A stretch of 64,000 nucleotides of DNA from GCA-2862585 sp049890295 (GTDB lineage Bacteria; Bacteroidota; Bacteroidia; Flavobacteriales; UBA7312), in the NCBI GenBank assembly GCA_049890295.1, contig JBMHBP010000018.1:12573-76572 (forward strand), written 5' to 3'. Below, piece after piece: positions 52,731 through 62,112 of this stretch. Made by a program: the position numbers and the translations under genes. Every line of letters begins with the position of its first letter. Positions within the stretch are counted from its first letter, which is position 1. The notes under the pieces are model-generated. The model saw only the letters and a list, made by a program, of their open reading frames with translations, made no database searches and had not been told where the DNA came from.

Positions 52731-53060
52731 TTACAATGAAAAACTTTCCCCGCATCCACATGTTCTAGAGGCATTTGGGTTATTGAAAACAAACCCTTTA
52801 CCATTTAGCCCACCAGAATATTCTAATATGGTACCAATTAGGTATAGATAACTTTTTTTGTTTACAACAATTTTAATACCGTTATCTTCAAACGATTTAT
52901 CGTCTTCTTTTTGTTCACTATCAAAGCCTAAATCGTAAGATAGCCCTGAACAACCACCACTATTTACGCCTACTCTTACAAAAGTCGATGTTGTATCATG
53001 ACCTTCTTCACGAATAAGAGATATTAACTTTGACTTTGCTTGTTCGGTTATTTGTATCAC
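52731..53060 (-). CDS. sufA: Iron-sulfur cluster carrier, SufA/IscA family
   Basis: A-type carrier of 109 residues. The three cluster-ligand cysteines are in NSGGCSGLSYDLGF and SRTCGCGESF (C-x-C). The start is GTG at 53060; the nearby ATG at about 53077 is out of frame. First gene of the SUF operon, 27 bases after a -7 box TAATTTTG. Confidence 0.93.
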   Translation of the reverse strand: MIQITEQAKSKLISLIREEGHDTTSTFVRVGVNSGGCSGLSYDLGFDSEQKEDDKSFEDNGIKIVVNKKSYLYLIGTILEYSGGLNGKGFVFNNPNASRTCGCGESFSL

Positions 53061-53087
53061 TGTGTTTTTAAATGCATTTTATAACTG

Positions 53088-53095
53088 CAAAATTA
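53088..53095 (-). promoter_or_regulatory. Promoter -7 box of the SUF operon
   Basis: The minus strand reads TAATTTTG, a full consensus match, 27 bases before the sufA GTG. No IscR- or Fur-type palindrome is obvious beside it. Confidence 0.5.
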
Positions 53096-53133
53096 CAAAA
53101 TATTATGCGTTTAATCATATCTAAATTTACCAT

Positions 53134-53141
53134 TACATTTG
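53134..53141 (+). promoter_or_regulatory. Promoter -7 box of thiL
   Basis: TACATTTG ends four bases before the thiL ATG at 53146, implying a leaderless transcript. Confidence 0.5.
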
Positions 53142-53145
53142 CACT

Positions 53146-54195
53146 ATGAGTTTATTAGAAGACAAAAGTCCAAAACGCACCCCTCTTTCTGATTTAGGGG
53201 AGTTTGGATTAATTGAACATTTATCAAAGAATTTCACCTCAGTACAAGGGTCAACTATCAAAGGTATTGGGGATGACTGTGCTGTTCTTGACTGGGGTGA
53301 CAAGTACGGCCTAGTTACAACAGATATGTTAATTGAAGGCATTCATTTCGACCTGACTTATACCCCATTAAAGCATTTAGGCTATAAATCTGTGGTAGTA
53401 AATCTATCTGATATTTATGCTATGAATGGAAAAGCCAATCAAATTACTATGAGTTTAGCTTTGTCGAACCGTTTTCCTTTGGAAGCGATTGAAGAATTAT
53501 ATGAAGGGATTTCTTTAGCGTGCAAAAACTACAATGTTGACTTAGTTGGAGGAGACACTACCTCTTCAACGAGTGGCTTATGTTTAAGCATCACTGCCAT
53601 AGGTGAAGTAGAAAAGGAAAATATTTCATACAGAAGCGGTGCCAAAGAACATGATCTCCTAGTAGTATCTGGTGATTTAGGTTCAGCCTACTTAGGATTA
53701 CAAGTGCTAAATCGAGAAAAAGCTGTTTTTGAAGCTAACCCTAATATGCAGCCAAACTTAGAAAGCAAAGATTATCTTCTTCAAAGGCAACTCAAACCTG
53801 AGGCTAGAAAAGATATTATAGAATTATTACATTCTAATCAAGTTGTCCCAAGCTCGATGATTGATATTTCAGATGGACTTTCATCAGAGTTATTGCATCT
53901 GTGTAAACATTCAGCTGTGGGTTGTACTATTTATGAAGATAAACTACCTATTGATTTTGAAGCTGTTAGTACGGCAGAGGAATTTAACCTCTCTGCAGCT
54001 ACCTGTGCTTTAAACGGGGGTGAGGATTACGAATTATTATTTACAATCGATCAAAAACATTATGATACACTCAAGAGCAACTCTGATTTTACCATTATTG
54101 GTCATATAACAGAAGCCTCTAATGGTTCAGTGTTGGTAGCAAAAGACGAGAGTCAACATCCATTAACTTCTCAAGGATGGAACGCCTTAACTTGA
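53146..54195 (+). CDS. thiL: Thiamine-monophosphate kinase
   Basis: Phosphorylates thiamine monophosphate to thiamine diphosphate. 349 residues of the PurM-like fold: KGIGDDCAVLDWG, TTDMLIEGIHFDL, NLSDIYAMNGKANQITMSLAL and LVGGDTTSSTSGLCLSITAIG, with the C-terminal ALNGGEDYELLFTI. Divergent from the SUF operon. The stop overlaps the convergent helical-repeat protein gene by nine bases. Confidence 0.95.
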   Translation: MSLLEDKSPKRTPLSDLGEFGLIEHLSKNFTSVQGSTIKGIGDDCAVLDWGDKYGLVTTDMLIEGIHFDLTYTPLKHLGYKSVVVNLSDIYAMNGKANQITMSLALSNRFPLEAIEELYEGISLACKNYNVDLVGGDTTSSTSGLCLSITAIGEVEKENISYRSGAKEHDLLVVSGDLGSAYLGLQVLNREKAVFEANPNMQPNLESKDYLLQRQLKPEARKDIIELLHSNQVVPSSMIDISDGLSSELLHLCKHSAVGCTIYEDKLPIDFEAVSTAEEFNLSAATCALNGGEDYELLFTIDQKHYDTLKSNSDFTIIGHITEASNGSVLVAKDESQHPLTSQGWNALT

Positions 54196-55644
54196 CTTTT
54201 TATCTTCCAGCCATTTGTTGTAATTGATAACATCAATTTCCTCGGCTTCTTCATTCGTAATTTTACTTAGTAGTTTATTGATATCGTCTTGTAAGTTCTT
54301 GTTTAATCTAACACTCTGAGTATAAATCAGTTTACTAATGATTTTGAGCATTAGGTTTTCTCTTTCATAATTGATGGCCTTAAGTAAACTTTCAAATCTA
54401 TTCTTGATTTTATTAATTCGCATTTCTAAAATATCAAAGTCTCCTATTTCATAACGAATGATTAATTCAGCAATCATAATTTTGATTTGAAAAGAATAGT
54501 CAAAACTAAGGAAGTTTTTGTGAAGTATAATTCGGCTTAATATTTTAATGGATGGTTTATATTGTTTTTTATCAAAATATTGTAATGCCAAGTTAGAGCA
54601 TATAAAGAAATAATGGTAGTCGGATTTTAAAATTATTTTATTGTTTTTAGCTTCAATCAAAACGTCTAGTGCTTTGTCTTTATCTAAACGTGAATAATTA
54701 ATTACAAGCCCGTTATAGTAATAAAATAGATATTTATGATTCAAAAATCCGTTGTATTCCTGAATTGCCTCAAATAGCACTTTAGTCATTTTTATCGACT
54801 CTCTGTATTTTTTATTTTTAAAAAGGCAATTTATTAGATAAGTCAATAATTGTAATTTAATTTCATGGTTTGATTTTTTGAAAAATGACTTTTTTAATAA
54901 CTCATCAAAACTGTGCTTTAAAAATACTTCTAACTCTTTGTAGAGTCTTTTTTGAAGCAGCAACTTACTGGTTGATTGCACGAGCTTAATTTTTAGTTTT
55001 TCACTATTTAAAAGATCAGAATTGTTGGAATATTCATTTATTGTTTGTTCTAATAGTCCAATAATTTTTTGGTCAGTATTAGGGTAATTTTGTGTCTTTT
55101 TAATTTTGAAATTTATCGCTGCTAAAATATCGTCAATATCTCTTAGTTGATTTAATCTATCATTATTTGTTTTTTTCTTTTTCAGGTAATATTCTACGTC
55201 TATTTCAGAGATGTCATGTGAAAGCCTGATAACTTCATAGTATATTAAATCCAAGAGATGATAAGATTCATTTTTTAGTGCTTTCTTTTCGGCAATTTTT
55301 AATAATTGATAACAAAGGTTAATTTCTCTTTTTTCTCTCAGGTTTTTACAAACGGATATATATTTGTAGACAAATAAGTCATTATCATTATTCAATTTCT
55401 GAAAGGTCAATGTGTTTAATACATCATTTAACAATCGATTTTTTAATCTATAAAAGGCATTGAGATTGTTGTTATATAATCTCTTGATAATGGTCTTTTC
55501 ATCTGTGATTTCCTTTTTTTTATAATAATCAAACAGTAAAAAGTCTTTTCGTTTTCTACGGGTTATAGTTCTGTTAGAAATAAGTTTAAACATTCTAAGC
55601 TCTTGCTTAGTCATACTTGAGATAAGTTGATTAAGGATATTCAT
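54187..55644 (-). CDS. Bacteroidota helical-repeat protein of unknown function
   Basis: 485 residues, Lys/Asn/Ile-rich, without signal peptide or enzymatic motif; predicted almost wholly helical with TPR-like pairs. The N-terminus MNILNQLISSMTKQELRMFK fits a recurrent Bacteroidota family that starts with a short helix and a S-x-TK-x-E-x-R-x-FK signature. The reading frame extends to a GTG at 55686, but ATG 55644 fits the family better. Its base composition is more AT-rich than its neighbours. Role unknown; a scaffold or regulatory adaptor is a guess. Confidence 0.65.
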   Translation of the reverse strand: MNILNQLISSMTKQELRMFKLISNRTITRRKRKDFLLFDYYKKKEITDEKTIIKRLYNNNLNAFYRLKNRLLNDVLNTLTFQKLNNDNDLFVYKYISVCKNLREKREINLCYQLLKIAEKKALKNESYHLLDLIYYEVIRLSHDISEIDVEYYLKKKKTNNDRLNQLRDIDDILAAINFKIKKTQNYPNTDQKIIGLLEQTINEYSNNSDLLNSEKLKIKLVQSTSKLLLQKRLYKELEVFLKHSFDELLKKSFFKKSNHEIKLQLLTYLINCLFKNKKYRESIKMTKVLFEAIQEYNGFLNHKYLFYYYNGLVINYSRLDKDKALDVLIEAKNNKIILKSDYHYFFICSNLALQYFDKKQYKPSIKILSRIILHKNFLSFDYSFQIKIMIAELIIRYEIGDFDILEMRINKIKNRFESLLKAINYERENLMLKIISKLIYTQSVRLNKNLQDDINKLLSKITNEEAEEIDVINYNKWLEDKKSS

Positions 55645-55747
55645 GTCTTTAAAGGAGGTTTGAACACGTAAGATACGGAATTTCACAATACTTATATTAA
55701 AGTAATATGAATTATTTTAGTAAAATAAATTTAAAAGTCAGCTAGTC

Positions 55748-56458
55748 ATGAGAAAGTATATCCTAAGTATTTTAGTGTTATTTACACTTCACGGTGCTGT
55801 AAAATCTCAGCATAGTTTATCAATTGAACATATTTTTATTCCTGACACGGTACAGTTTGGTTCAATTTTAGGAATTACACTGGATGTGGTAAATGTCGGG
55901 CAAGACACCATATTTTGGCCAATTGATATTCAACTCAGCATTAATTCTGTTGAAATTGAACCCCTTTATCAGATAGATTTTGGTGATGATAGTTTTCTTT
56001 CTCCCGGTGAGTCAGGTAATGCTCCCTGGCCGGTCATTGACTCTTCGACTTCTTCAGTAGTTGGTGCGTATATTATGGTTGTACCCGAACTATCATTTGT
56101 GGCGGGGGATAATATTATTGTTGTCTGGCCAACCATTAATCATCCTGACTTTGTGTCCGATCAAAATATTCTTGAAATCGATCAATTTATAAAAGAAGTG
56201 TATGTTATAGATAGTCCAACTAATCTTTCTGAGGATCGAGAAGTCAATAAAACATTTGTAAGCTTTAACAAAAATGATTTGTTAATACACGCTAAGGAAG
56301 ATTTTGATTACTATGAATTATTTAATTTGATTGGTAAAAGGGTAAGTCATGGTTACAGTAAACGAGTTGAAATTAGCTCTTTAACTAGCGGGCTTTATCT
56401 TTTAGGGCTCCATCATAAAAACGGAAAACGAGAGGTCGTAAAATTATATCTACCCTAG
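55748..56458 (+). CDS. T9SS-secreted protein with C-terminal sorting domain
   Basis: 236 residues. Signal peptide to about residue 21 (FTLHGAVKSQ), one beta-sandwich domain (about 22-150; LSIEHIFIPDTVQFGSILGITLDVVNVGQD, a CARDB/Ig-like pattern), and a C-terminal type A sorting domain (YYELFNLIGKRVSHGYSK, VEISSLTSGLYLLGL, REVVKLYLP). Exported by the type IX system; no enzymatic motif. It overlaps the convergent aminopeptidase gene by nine bases. Confidence 0.8.
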   Translation: MRKYILSILVLFTLHGAVKSQHSLSIEHIFIPDTVQFGSILGITLDVVNVGQDTIFWPIDIQLSINSVEIEPLYQIDFGDDSFLSPGESGNAPWPVIDSSTSSVVGAYIMVVPELSFVAGDNIIVVWPTINHPDFVSDQNILEIDQFIKEVYVIDSPTNLSEDREVNKTFVSFNKNDLLIHAKEDFDYYELFNLIGKRVSHGYSKRVEISSLTSGLYLLGLHHKNGKREVVKLYLP

Positions 56459-57739
56459 CATTATTTGTTCTATTTCCTCAACCTCGACAGGTATATTGCC
56501 CATTAAGTCGTAAGGTTTGTCATTGGTAATTAGTAGGTCATTTTCTATACGAATACCTAAATTTTCTTCTAATATATATATTCCAGGCTCACAGGTGAAA
56601 ACCATTCCTTCTTTAATTGGCTTGTCCCATGGGCCAACATCATGTACATCTAAGCCAAGAAAATGACTGGTACCATGCATAAAGTATTTTTTATAGGCAG
56701 GTTTTTTAGGGTCTTGTTTTTCAATGTCATGTCGGTCTAATAAGCCAAGCTCAATTAACTCTGACTGCATGATTAAGCCAACTTCTTTATGGTAATCCGA
56801 CAGCATAGTTCCTGGGCTTAGCATATTGCCCGCTTGTTTCATTACTTTTAGCACAGCATTGTACACTTCTTTTTGTCGTTTGCTAAAAGTTCCGTTAGCG
56901 GGCACACAACGTGTCATGTCAGAGGCATAATTAGCGTATTCTGCACCAACATCCATGAGGATTAGGTCACCATCTTTACATTCTTTATTATTGTCAATAT
57001 AGTGCAAAACGCAGGCGTTTCTGCCAGAGGCAATAATTGGCTCGTAGGCGAACCCTTTAGAACGGTTCATCAGAAATTCATGCATCAGCTCAGCTTCAAT
57101 TTCATATTCCATAACTCCAGGTTTAATGAAATTTAGGATTCTTCTAAAGCCTTTTTCGGTAATGTTACAGGCCCGCTGCATTAAATCAATTTCAACAGAA
57201 TCTTTTACAGAACGAAGTTCATGTAAAATTGGAGCTGATTTTTGATAGTTTTTATTGTTGTAAGTAGATTGGCACCACTTGTTAAATCTATCGGTTTGTG
57301 TTTCAACTTTTGAAGTAGCCCTAGCATGTTCATTACTGTTGAGGTAAATATGTTCGGCATCGTTCATTAATTGATTAAGTATATCTTCAAATTCGCTATT
57401 CCAATACACCGTTTTGACTCCAGAAACCTCAAATGCCTCTTTTTTGGTCAGTTTAGCCCCTTCCCAAATGGCTATTAAATCACTAGTTTCTTTTAGAAAT
57501 AATATCTCTCTATGATCTTCATTTTCGCAAGTAGGAAACAAAACAAGTTTACTTTCCTCTTGATCAACACCGCTGAGCCAAAATAAATCGCTATTTTGTT
57601 TAAATGGCATAGTGCCATCGGCATTTGTTGGCATTTGGTCGTTAGAACAAAAAACAGCTAAGGCTTTATCTTTCATTAGGGGAGTAAACCGTTGTCTATT
57701 CGATTCAAATAATTCTTTTGAGATGGTTTCGTACTTCAT
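56450..57739 (-). CDS. pepP: Xaa-Pro aminopeptidase (M24B, aminopeptidase P)
   Basis: Removes N-terminal residues before proline. 429 residues from ATG 57739. The N-terminal creatinase-like domain is followed by the pita-bread catalytic domain with di-metal ligands in DVGAEYANYASDMTR (two Asp), HGTSHFLGLDVHDVG (His), CEPGIYI (Glu) and RIENDLLI (Glu). The upstream TTG at 57763 lies in a -7 box and is rejected as start. No signal peptide, so cytoplasmic. Confidence 0.93.
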   Translation of the reverse strand: MKYETISKELFESNRQRFTPLMKDKALAVFCSNDQMPTNADGTMPFKQNSDLFWLSGVDQEESKLVLFPTCENEDHREILFLKETSDLIAIWEGAKLTKKEAFEVSGVKTVYWNSEFEDILNQLMNDAEHIYLNSNEHARATSKVETQTDRFNKWCQSTYNNKNYQKSAPILHELRSVKDSVEIDLMQRACNITEKGFRRILNFIKPGVMEYEIEAELMHEFLMNRSKGFAYEPIIASGRNACVLHYIDNNKECKDGDLILMDVGAEYANYASDMTRCVPANGTFSKRQKEVYNAVLKVMKQAGNMLSPGTMLSDYHKEVGLIMQSELIELGLLDRHDIEKQDPKKPAYKKYFMHGTSHFLGLDVHDVGPWDKPIKEGMVFTCEPGIYILEENLGIRIENDLLITNDKPYDLMGNIPVEVEEIEQIMLG

Positions 57740-57760
57740 TTGGGTAACTTTATTGGATGG

Positions 57761-57768
57761 CAAAGATA
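57761..57768 (-). promoter_or_regulatory. Promoter -7 box of pepP
   Basis: The minus strand reads TATCTTTG, a full consensus match, 21 bases before the ATG at 57739. Confidence 0.55.
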
Positions 57769-57839
57769 ATAGTATTTTGAATCATTCTAAACTTAGTCAT
57801 TTAATTCATTCTAAAGTTGTTTTTATATATTTTGGGTGT

Positions 57840-57847
57840 TAAATTTG
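57840..57847 (+). promoter_or_regulatory. Promoter -7 box of sdhCAB
   Basis: TAAATTTG, a full consensus match, 31 bases before sdhC. Confidence 0.5.
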
Positions 57848-57878
57848 TAAACTTTAAAAGTAATTCTAAATTTCAAAA

Positions 57879-58559
57879 ATGAGTAAATCCGTATTACTTC
57901 AATCCTCCATAGCAAAAAAGTATTGGATGGCTCTTACAGGTCTTTTTCTTTGTTTGTTTTTAGTGGGACATTTGTTAGGTAATTTACAGTTGTTATTACC
58001 CATAAGTGAAGCGTCTGACTCCTTTAATTTGTATGCCAAGTTTATGACTACAAATCCATTGGTTAAAATTCTCTCATACATCACCTATTTCAGTATCTTG
58101 TTTCATATAGTAGATGGTATTCTAATTACTATTCAAAATAGAAAGGCCAGACCAGTAGCCTACGCTTACAATAAGCCAAGTGCTAATTCGTCTTGGACAT
58201 CTAGAAATATGGGTGTGCTAGGGACAATTTTACTTTTCTTTTTAATCATACACATGCGTAGCTTTTGGTATGAAATGCATTTTGGTGAAATGCCAATCAC
58301 AATCATAGATGGTCAAGAATTCAAAGATTTATACTTAATAACCACTCAAGCCTTCGAGCAATTGTGGTATGTCATTTTTTATGTTGTTTGCATGATAGCC
58401 GTTGCTTTTCACTTGTCACATGGCTTTTCTAGTGCTTTCCAAACACTGGGTGCAAATCATCCCAAATACAATCAATTGGTTAAAAAAATAGGCTTTGCTT
58501 TTGGAATTATTATTCCAGCAGCATTTGCCATTATTCCATTAGCTATTTATTTCAGATAA
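57879..58559 (+). CDS. sdhC: Succinate dehydrogenase cytochrome b subunit
   Basis: Membrane anchor of complex II, 226 residues with five hydrophobic helices, the di-haem form of Bacteroidota. Likely haem ligands are His in LVGHLLGNLQLLLP, SILFHIVDGILI, LLFFLIIHMRSFWY and AFHLSHGFSSAFQTLG. It passes electrons from SdhAB to menaquinone. No sdhD follows, as expected for this type. sdhA begins nine bases later. Confidence 0.94.
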   Translation: MSKSVLLQSSIAKKYWMALTGLFLCLFLVGHLLGNLQLLLPISEASDSFNLYAKFMTTNPLVKILSYITYFSILFHIVDGILITIQNRKARPVAYAYNKPSANSSWTSRNMGVLGTILLFFLIIHMRSFWYEMHFGEMPITIIDGQEFKDLYLITTQAFEQLWYVIFYVVCMIAVAFHLSHGFSSAFQTLGANHPKYNQLVKKIGFAFGIIIPAAFAIIPLAIYFR

Positions 58560-58568
58560 GATAATAAT

Positions 58569-60572
58569 ATGAGTAAATTAGATGCTAAAACCCCGAATGG
58601 CCCATTAAAAGATAAATGGACTAATCATAAGAATACTATTAATTTAGTAAACCCAGCCAATAAACGACTAATTGACGTTATAGTTGTTGGTACAGGTTTA
58701 GCTGGAGCTTCCGCAGCGGCTTCTTTAGCCGAAATGGGATATAATGTTAAGTCGTTTTGTTTTCAGGACTCACCAAGAAGGGCTCATTCAATCGCTGCTC
58801 AAGGAGGTATTAACGCTGCTAAAAATTACCAAAATGATGGTGATTCTGTTTACAGACTATTTTATGATACAATTAAAGGAGGAGATTACAGGTCAAGAGA
58901 AGCAAACGTCTATCGCTTGGCTGAGGTAAGTACCAATATTATTGATCAATGTGTTGCTCAAGGGGTACCCTTCGCAAGAGAGTATGGTGGTAATTTAGAT
59001 AACCGTTCTTTCGGTGGTGTTCAGGTTTCCAGAACATTTTATGCTAAAGGTCAAACGGGTCAACAGCTACTGCTAGGGGCCTATTCAGCTATGTCAAGGC
59101 AAATAAATAAAGGCAAGATTAGTATGTATAACCGCCATGAAATGTTAGATGTGGTTATAGTTGATGGTAAAGCACGTGGTATTATTGCAAGAAACCTTGT
59201 CACAGGAGAAATTGAACGTCATTCAGCACATGCTGTTGTTTTGGCCTCTGGTGGATATGGAAATGTGTTTTTTCTGAGTACAAATGCCATGGGAAGTAAT
59301 GTTACTGCCGCATGGAAAGCTCATAAAAAAGGAGCATTCTTTGCCAACCCTTGCTTTACACAAATTCACCCTACTTGTATTCCTGTTTCTGGAGAATATC
59401 AATCTAAATTGACTTTAATGTCAGAATCTTTAAGGAACGATGGGAGAATTTGGGTGCCTAAGCACAAAGAAGATGTAGAAGCGATACGTTCAGGGAGTAA
59501 AAAACCAACAGAACTTTCTGAAGATGAAAGAGATTATTATTTAGAAAGAAGATACCCAGCATTTGGGAACCTAGTACCTAGAGACGTAGCCAGTAGAGCT
59601 GCTAAGGAGCGTTGTGACGCTGGTTTTGGTGTTAATGAAACGGGTGAGGCTGTATTTTTAGACTTCGCTTCAGCCATTGAACGTTACGGCAAAGAACAAG
59701 CTAATATTAAAGGCTTAGATGAGTCAGATAAAACGCTTGTCACCAAACTAGGAAAAGCCCTTGTGAAAGCCAAGTACGGCAACCTTTTCCAGATGTATGA
59801 AAAAATTACAGACGACAACCCATATGAAACGCCAATGAAAATTTATCCAGCGGTTCACTACACAATGGGTGGGTTATGGGTCGATTATAATCTCATGACT
59901 AATGTTCCGGGCTTGTACGCTTGTGGAGAAGCTAATTTTTCAGATCATGGGGCTAATAGATTAGGAGCTTCAGCTCTGATGCAAGGACTGGCTGACGGTT
60001 ATTTCGTTCTGCCTTATACTATCGGTGATTATCTCGCTGATGACATCAGAACAGGTGAAATATCAACTACACTACCAGAGTTCGATGAGGCTGAAAAACG
60101 TTCTATGGAAAGAATTGAAAAGCTAGTTTCAAATAATGGAACTAAACCAGTGGACTATTTTCATAAAAAATTAGGTAAGATAATTTGGAATGAGTGTGGT
60201 ATGTCTAGAAACAAGGAAGATTTACTCAGAGCAATAGATGAAGTGACGTCACTTCGCGAAGAGTTTTGGAAAGAGGTAAGGGTTCCAGGAAATTCTAATG
60301 AGCTGAATCAAGAACTAGAGAAAGCAGGCCGAGTCGCCGATTTTCTCGAGCTAGGAGAGCTTATGTGTAAAGACGCCCTAGAACGTACAGAATCTTGTGG
60401 AGGGCATTTTAGGGAAGAATCTCAAACTAAAGAAGGAGAGGCTTTACGAAATGATGAAGAGTTCACTTTTGTTTCTGCTTGGGAATATGCTGAAAAACCA
60501 TCAGATTCAGTGCTTCATAAGGAAGAGTTGACCTACGAAAATATAGAGCTAAAACAGAGAAGTTATAAATAA
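58569..60572 (+). CDS. sdhA: Succinate dehydrogenase/fumarate reductase flavoprotein subunit
   Basis: Catalytic FAD subunit, 667 residues. The FAD fold is VIVVGTGLAGASAAASLAEMG, the histidine that binds FAD covalently is in RRAHSIAAQGGINAAKNY, and the active-site region includes FTQIHPTCIP and a conserved Arg in LVPRDVASRAAKER. YACGEANFSDHGANRLGASALMQGLADG completes the dinucleotide site. Between sdhC and sdhB (six-base gap). Confidence 0.97.
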   Translation: MSKLDAKTPNGPLKDKWTNHKNTINLVNPANKRLIDVIVVGTGLAGASAAASLAEMGYNVKSFCFQDSPRRAHSIAAQGGINAAKNYQNDGDSVYRLFYDTIKGGDYRSREANVYRLAEVSTNIIDQCVAQGVPFAREYGGNLDNRSFGGVQVSRTFYAKGQTGQQLLLGAYSAMSRQINKGKISMYNRHEMLDVVIVDGKARGIIARNLVTGEIERHSAHAVVLASGGYGNVFFLSTNAMGSNVTAAWKAHKKGAFFANPCFTQIHPTCIPVSGEYQSKLTLMSESLRNDGRIWVPKHKEDVEAIRSGSKKPTELSEDERDYYLERRYPAFGNLVPRDVASRAAKERCDAGFGVNETGEAVFLDFASAIERYGKEQANIKGLDESDKTLVTKLGKALVKAKYGNLFQMYEKITDDNPYETPMKIYPAVHYTMGGLWVDYNLMTNVPGLYACGEANFSDHGANRLGASALMQGLADGYFVLPYTIGDYLADDIRTGEISTTLPEFDEAEKRSMERIEKLVSNNGTKPVDYFHKKLGKIIWNECGMSRNKEDLLRAIDEVTSLREEFWKEVRVPGNSNELNQELEKAGRVADFLELGELMCKDALERTESCGGHFREESQTKEGEALRNDEEFTFVSAWEYAEKPSDSVLHKEELTYENIELKQRSYK

Positions 60573-60578
60573 TTCGAT

Positions 60579-61331
60579 ATGAATTTAACGCTTAAAATCT
60601 GGCGTCAAAAAAACGCTAACGAGAAAGGTAAAATTGTTGATTATAAAGTGTCAGATATTAGTCCTGATATGTCATTTCTAGAGATGATGGATGTCCTCAA
60701 TAATGATCTTATACAAAATGGTGACCAACCAGTAGCTTTTGATCACGATTGCCGCGAAGGTATATGTGGTAGTTGCTCAATGTATATCAATGGTGAGGCT
60801 CATGGTCCTGCACGTGCTGTGACTACCTGTCAGTTGCATATGCGAGAGTTTAAAGATGGCGAAACACTATATATAGAGCCTTGGAGAGCTAAAGCCTTTC
60901 CAGTAGTGAAAGACTTAGTTGTTGACCGCTCTGCATTTGACAGAGTTACACAAGCTGGTGGCTATGTGTCAGTCAATACATCAGGAAACACCTTAGACGC
61001 GAATGCTATTCCAGTTCCAAAAGAGGATGCTGATGAAGCCTTTAACGCTGCTACTTGTATTGGTTGTGGAGCCTGTGTAGCTACTTGTAAAAACTCTTCA
61101 GCTATGCTATTTGTTTCGGCAAAAGTATCTCAGTTGGCTTTACTGCCACAGGGACAAGTAGAAAGAGAAGAGCGTGTACTTAACATGGTAAACCAGATGG
61201 ATTTAGAGGGTTTTGGAAATTGTACAAACACTGGTGCTTGTGAGGTAGAATGCCCTAAAGAAATTTCTTTAGACAATATAGCTAGAATGAATAGAGAGTT
61301 TTTATCGGCAAGCGTTAAAACAAAGAAATAA
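60579..61331 (+). CDS. sdhB: Succinate dehydrogenase iron-sulfur subunit
   Basis: 250 residues with three cluster motifs in order: [2Fe-2S] CREGICGSCSMYING...C (about residues 60-85), [4Fe-4S] CIGCGACVATCKN, and [3Fe-4S] CTNTGACEVECPKEI. It relays electrons from SdhA to the SdhC haems. Last gene of the complex II operon; the amidase gene follows after 16 bases and may be cotranscribed. Confidence 0.97.
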   Translation: MNLTLKIWRQKNANEKGKIVDYKVSDISPDMSFLEMMDVLNNDLIQNGDQPVAFDHDCREGICGSCSMYINGEAHGPARAVTTCQLHMREFKDGETLYIEPWRAKAFPVVKDLVVDRSAFDRVTQAGGYVSVNTSGNTLDANAIPVPKEDADEAFNAATCIGCGACVATCKNSSAMLFVSAKVSQLALLPQGQVEREERVLNMVNQMDLEGFGNCTNTGACEVECPKEISLDNIARMNREFLSASVKTKK

Positions 61332-61347
61332 TACCTTTTACATTCTA

Positions 61348-62112
61348 ATGGCTACTCTTTCAATAACTTTAGTACAAAGTTTTCTAGAGTGGGAAAATCC
61401 AGTTAAAAATACATTACACCTCCAACAGCTACTTAAAAAAGTAGAATCAACTGATCTTATTGTATTGCCTGAAATGTTTACAACAGCTTTCAGTATGACT
61501 GCTAAAGCAGAGAGTATGTCAGGGCCTAGCATAAATTGGATGTTAAATCTGGCGTCTATCAAAAATGCTTTGGTTATAGGTTCTCTACCTATACGTTTTC
61601 AAAAAGATACATTCAACAGATTAATTTGTGCTTTTCCTAACGGAATGATCTCTCATTATGATAAACGTCATTTGTTTAGTCTAATGAATGAGTCCAATTT
61701 TTTTAAGCCAGGAAAAAATCGATTGACAATAGAATATAAAGGCTGGCGTATTTGCCCTTTGATTTGTTACGATTTGAGATTTCCAGTTTTTAGTCGAAAT
61801 ACTGATAATTATGACTTGTTATTATATGTAGCGAACTGGCCATTAGCACGCATATCCCATTGGGAGCAGTTATTACCGGCTAGAGCAATAGAAAATCAAT
61901 CTTATGTAGCTGGAGTAAATAGGGTAGGCAAGGACTTTAATGAAGTCGAGTTTAATGGACAAAGCATGTTAGTCGATCCAACGGGTAAATTAGTATATAA
62001 TGCTACAAACAGTGAAGAGGTTAGTACACATATACTAGAAAAAAATGAGCTAATAAACGTTAGAAAAAAACACCCCTTTTTAGATGATGCCGATCACTTC
62101 AATATTATTTAG
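61348..62112 (+). CDS. Nitrilase-family amidohydrolase, omega-amidase-like
   Basis: 254 residues with the Glu-Lys-Cys triad: Glu in LPEMFTTAF, Lys in SHYDKRHLFSLMNESNFF, Cys in LICYDLRFPVFSR. This motif set matches the YafV/omega-amidase branch, which hydrolyses 2-oxoglutaramate or 2-oxosuccinamate left after glutamine or asparagine transamination. The product, 2-oxoglutarate or oxaloacetate, would feed the TCA cycle next to Sdh. The stop overlaps the convergent lipoprotein gene by eight bases. Confidence 0.87.
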   Translation: MATLSITLVQSFLEWENPVKNTLHLQQLLKKVESTDLIVLPEMFTTAFSMTAKAESMSGPSINWMLNLASIKNALVIGSLPIRFQKDTFNRLICAFPNGMISHYDKRHLFSLMNESNFFKPGKNRLTIEYKGWRICPLICYDLRFPVFSRNTDNYDLLLYVANWPLARISHWEQLLPARAIENQSYVAGVNRVGKDFNEVEFNGQSMLVDPTGKLVYNATNSEEVSTHILEKNELINVRKKHPFLDDADHFNII

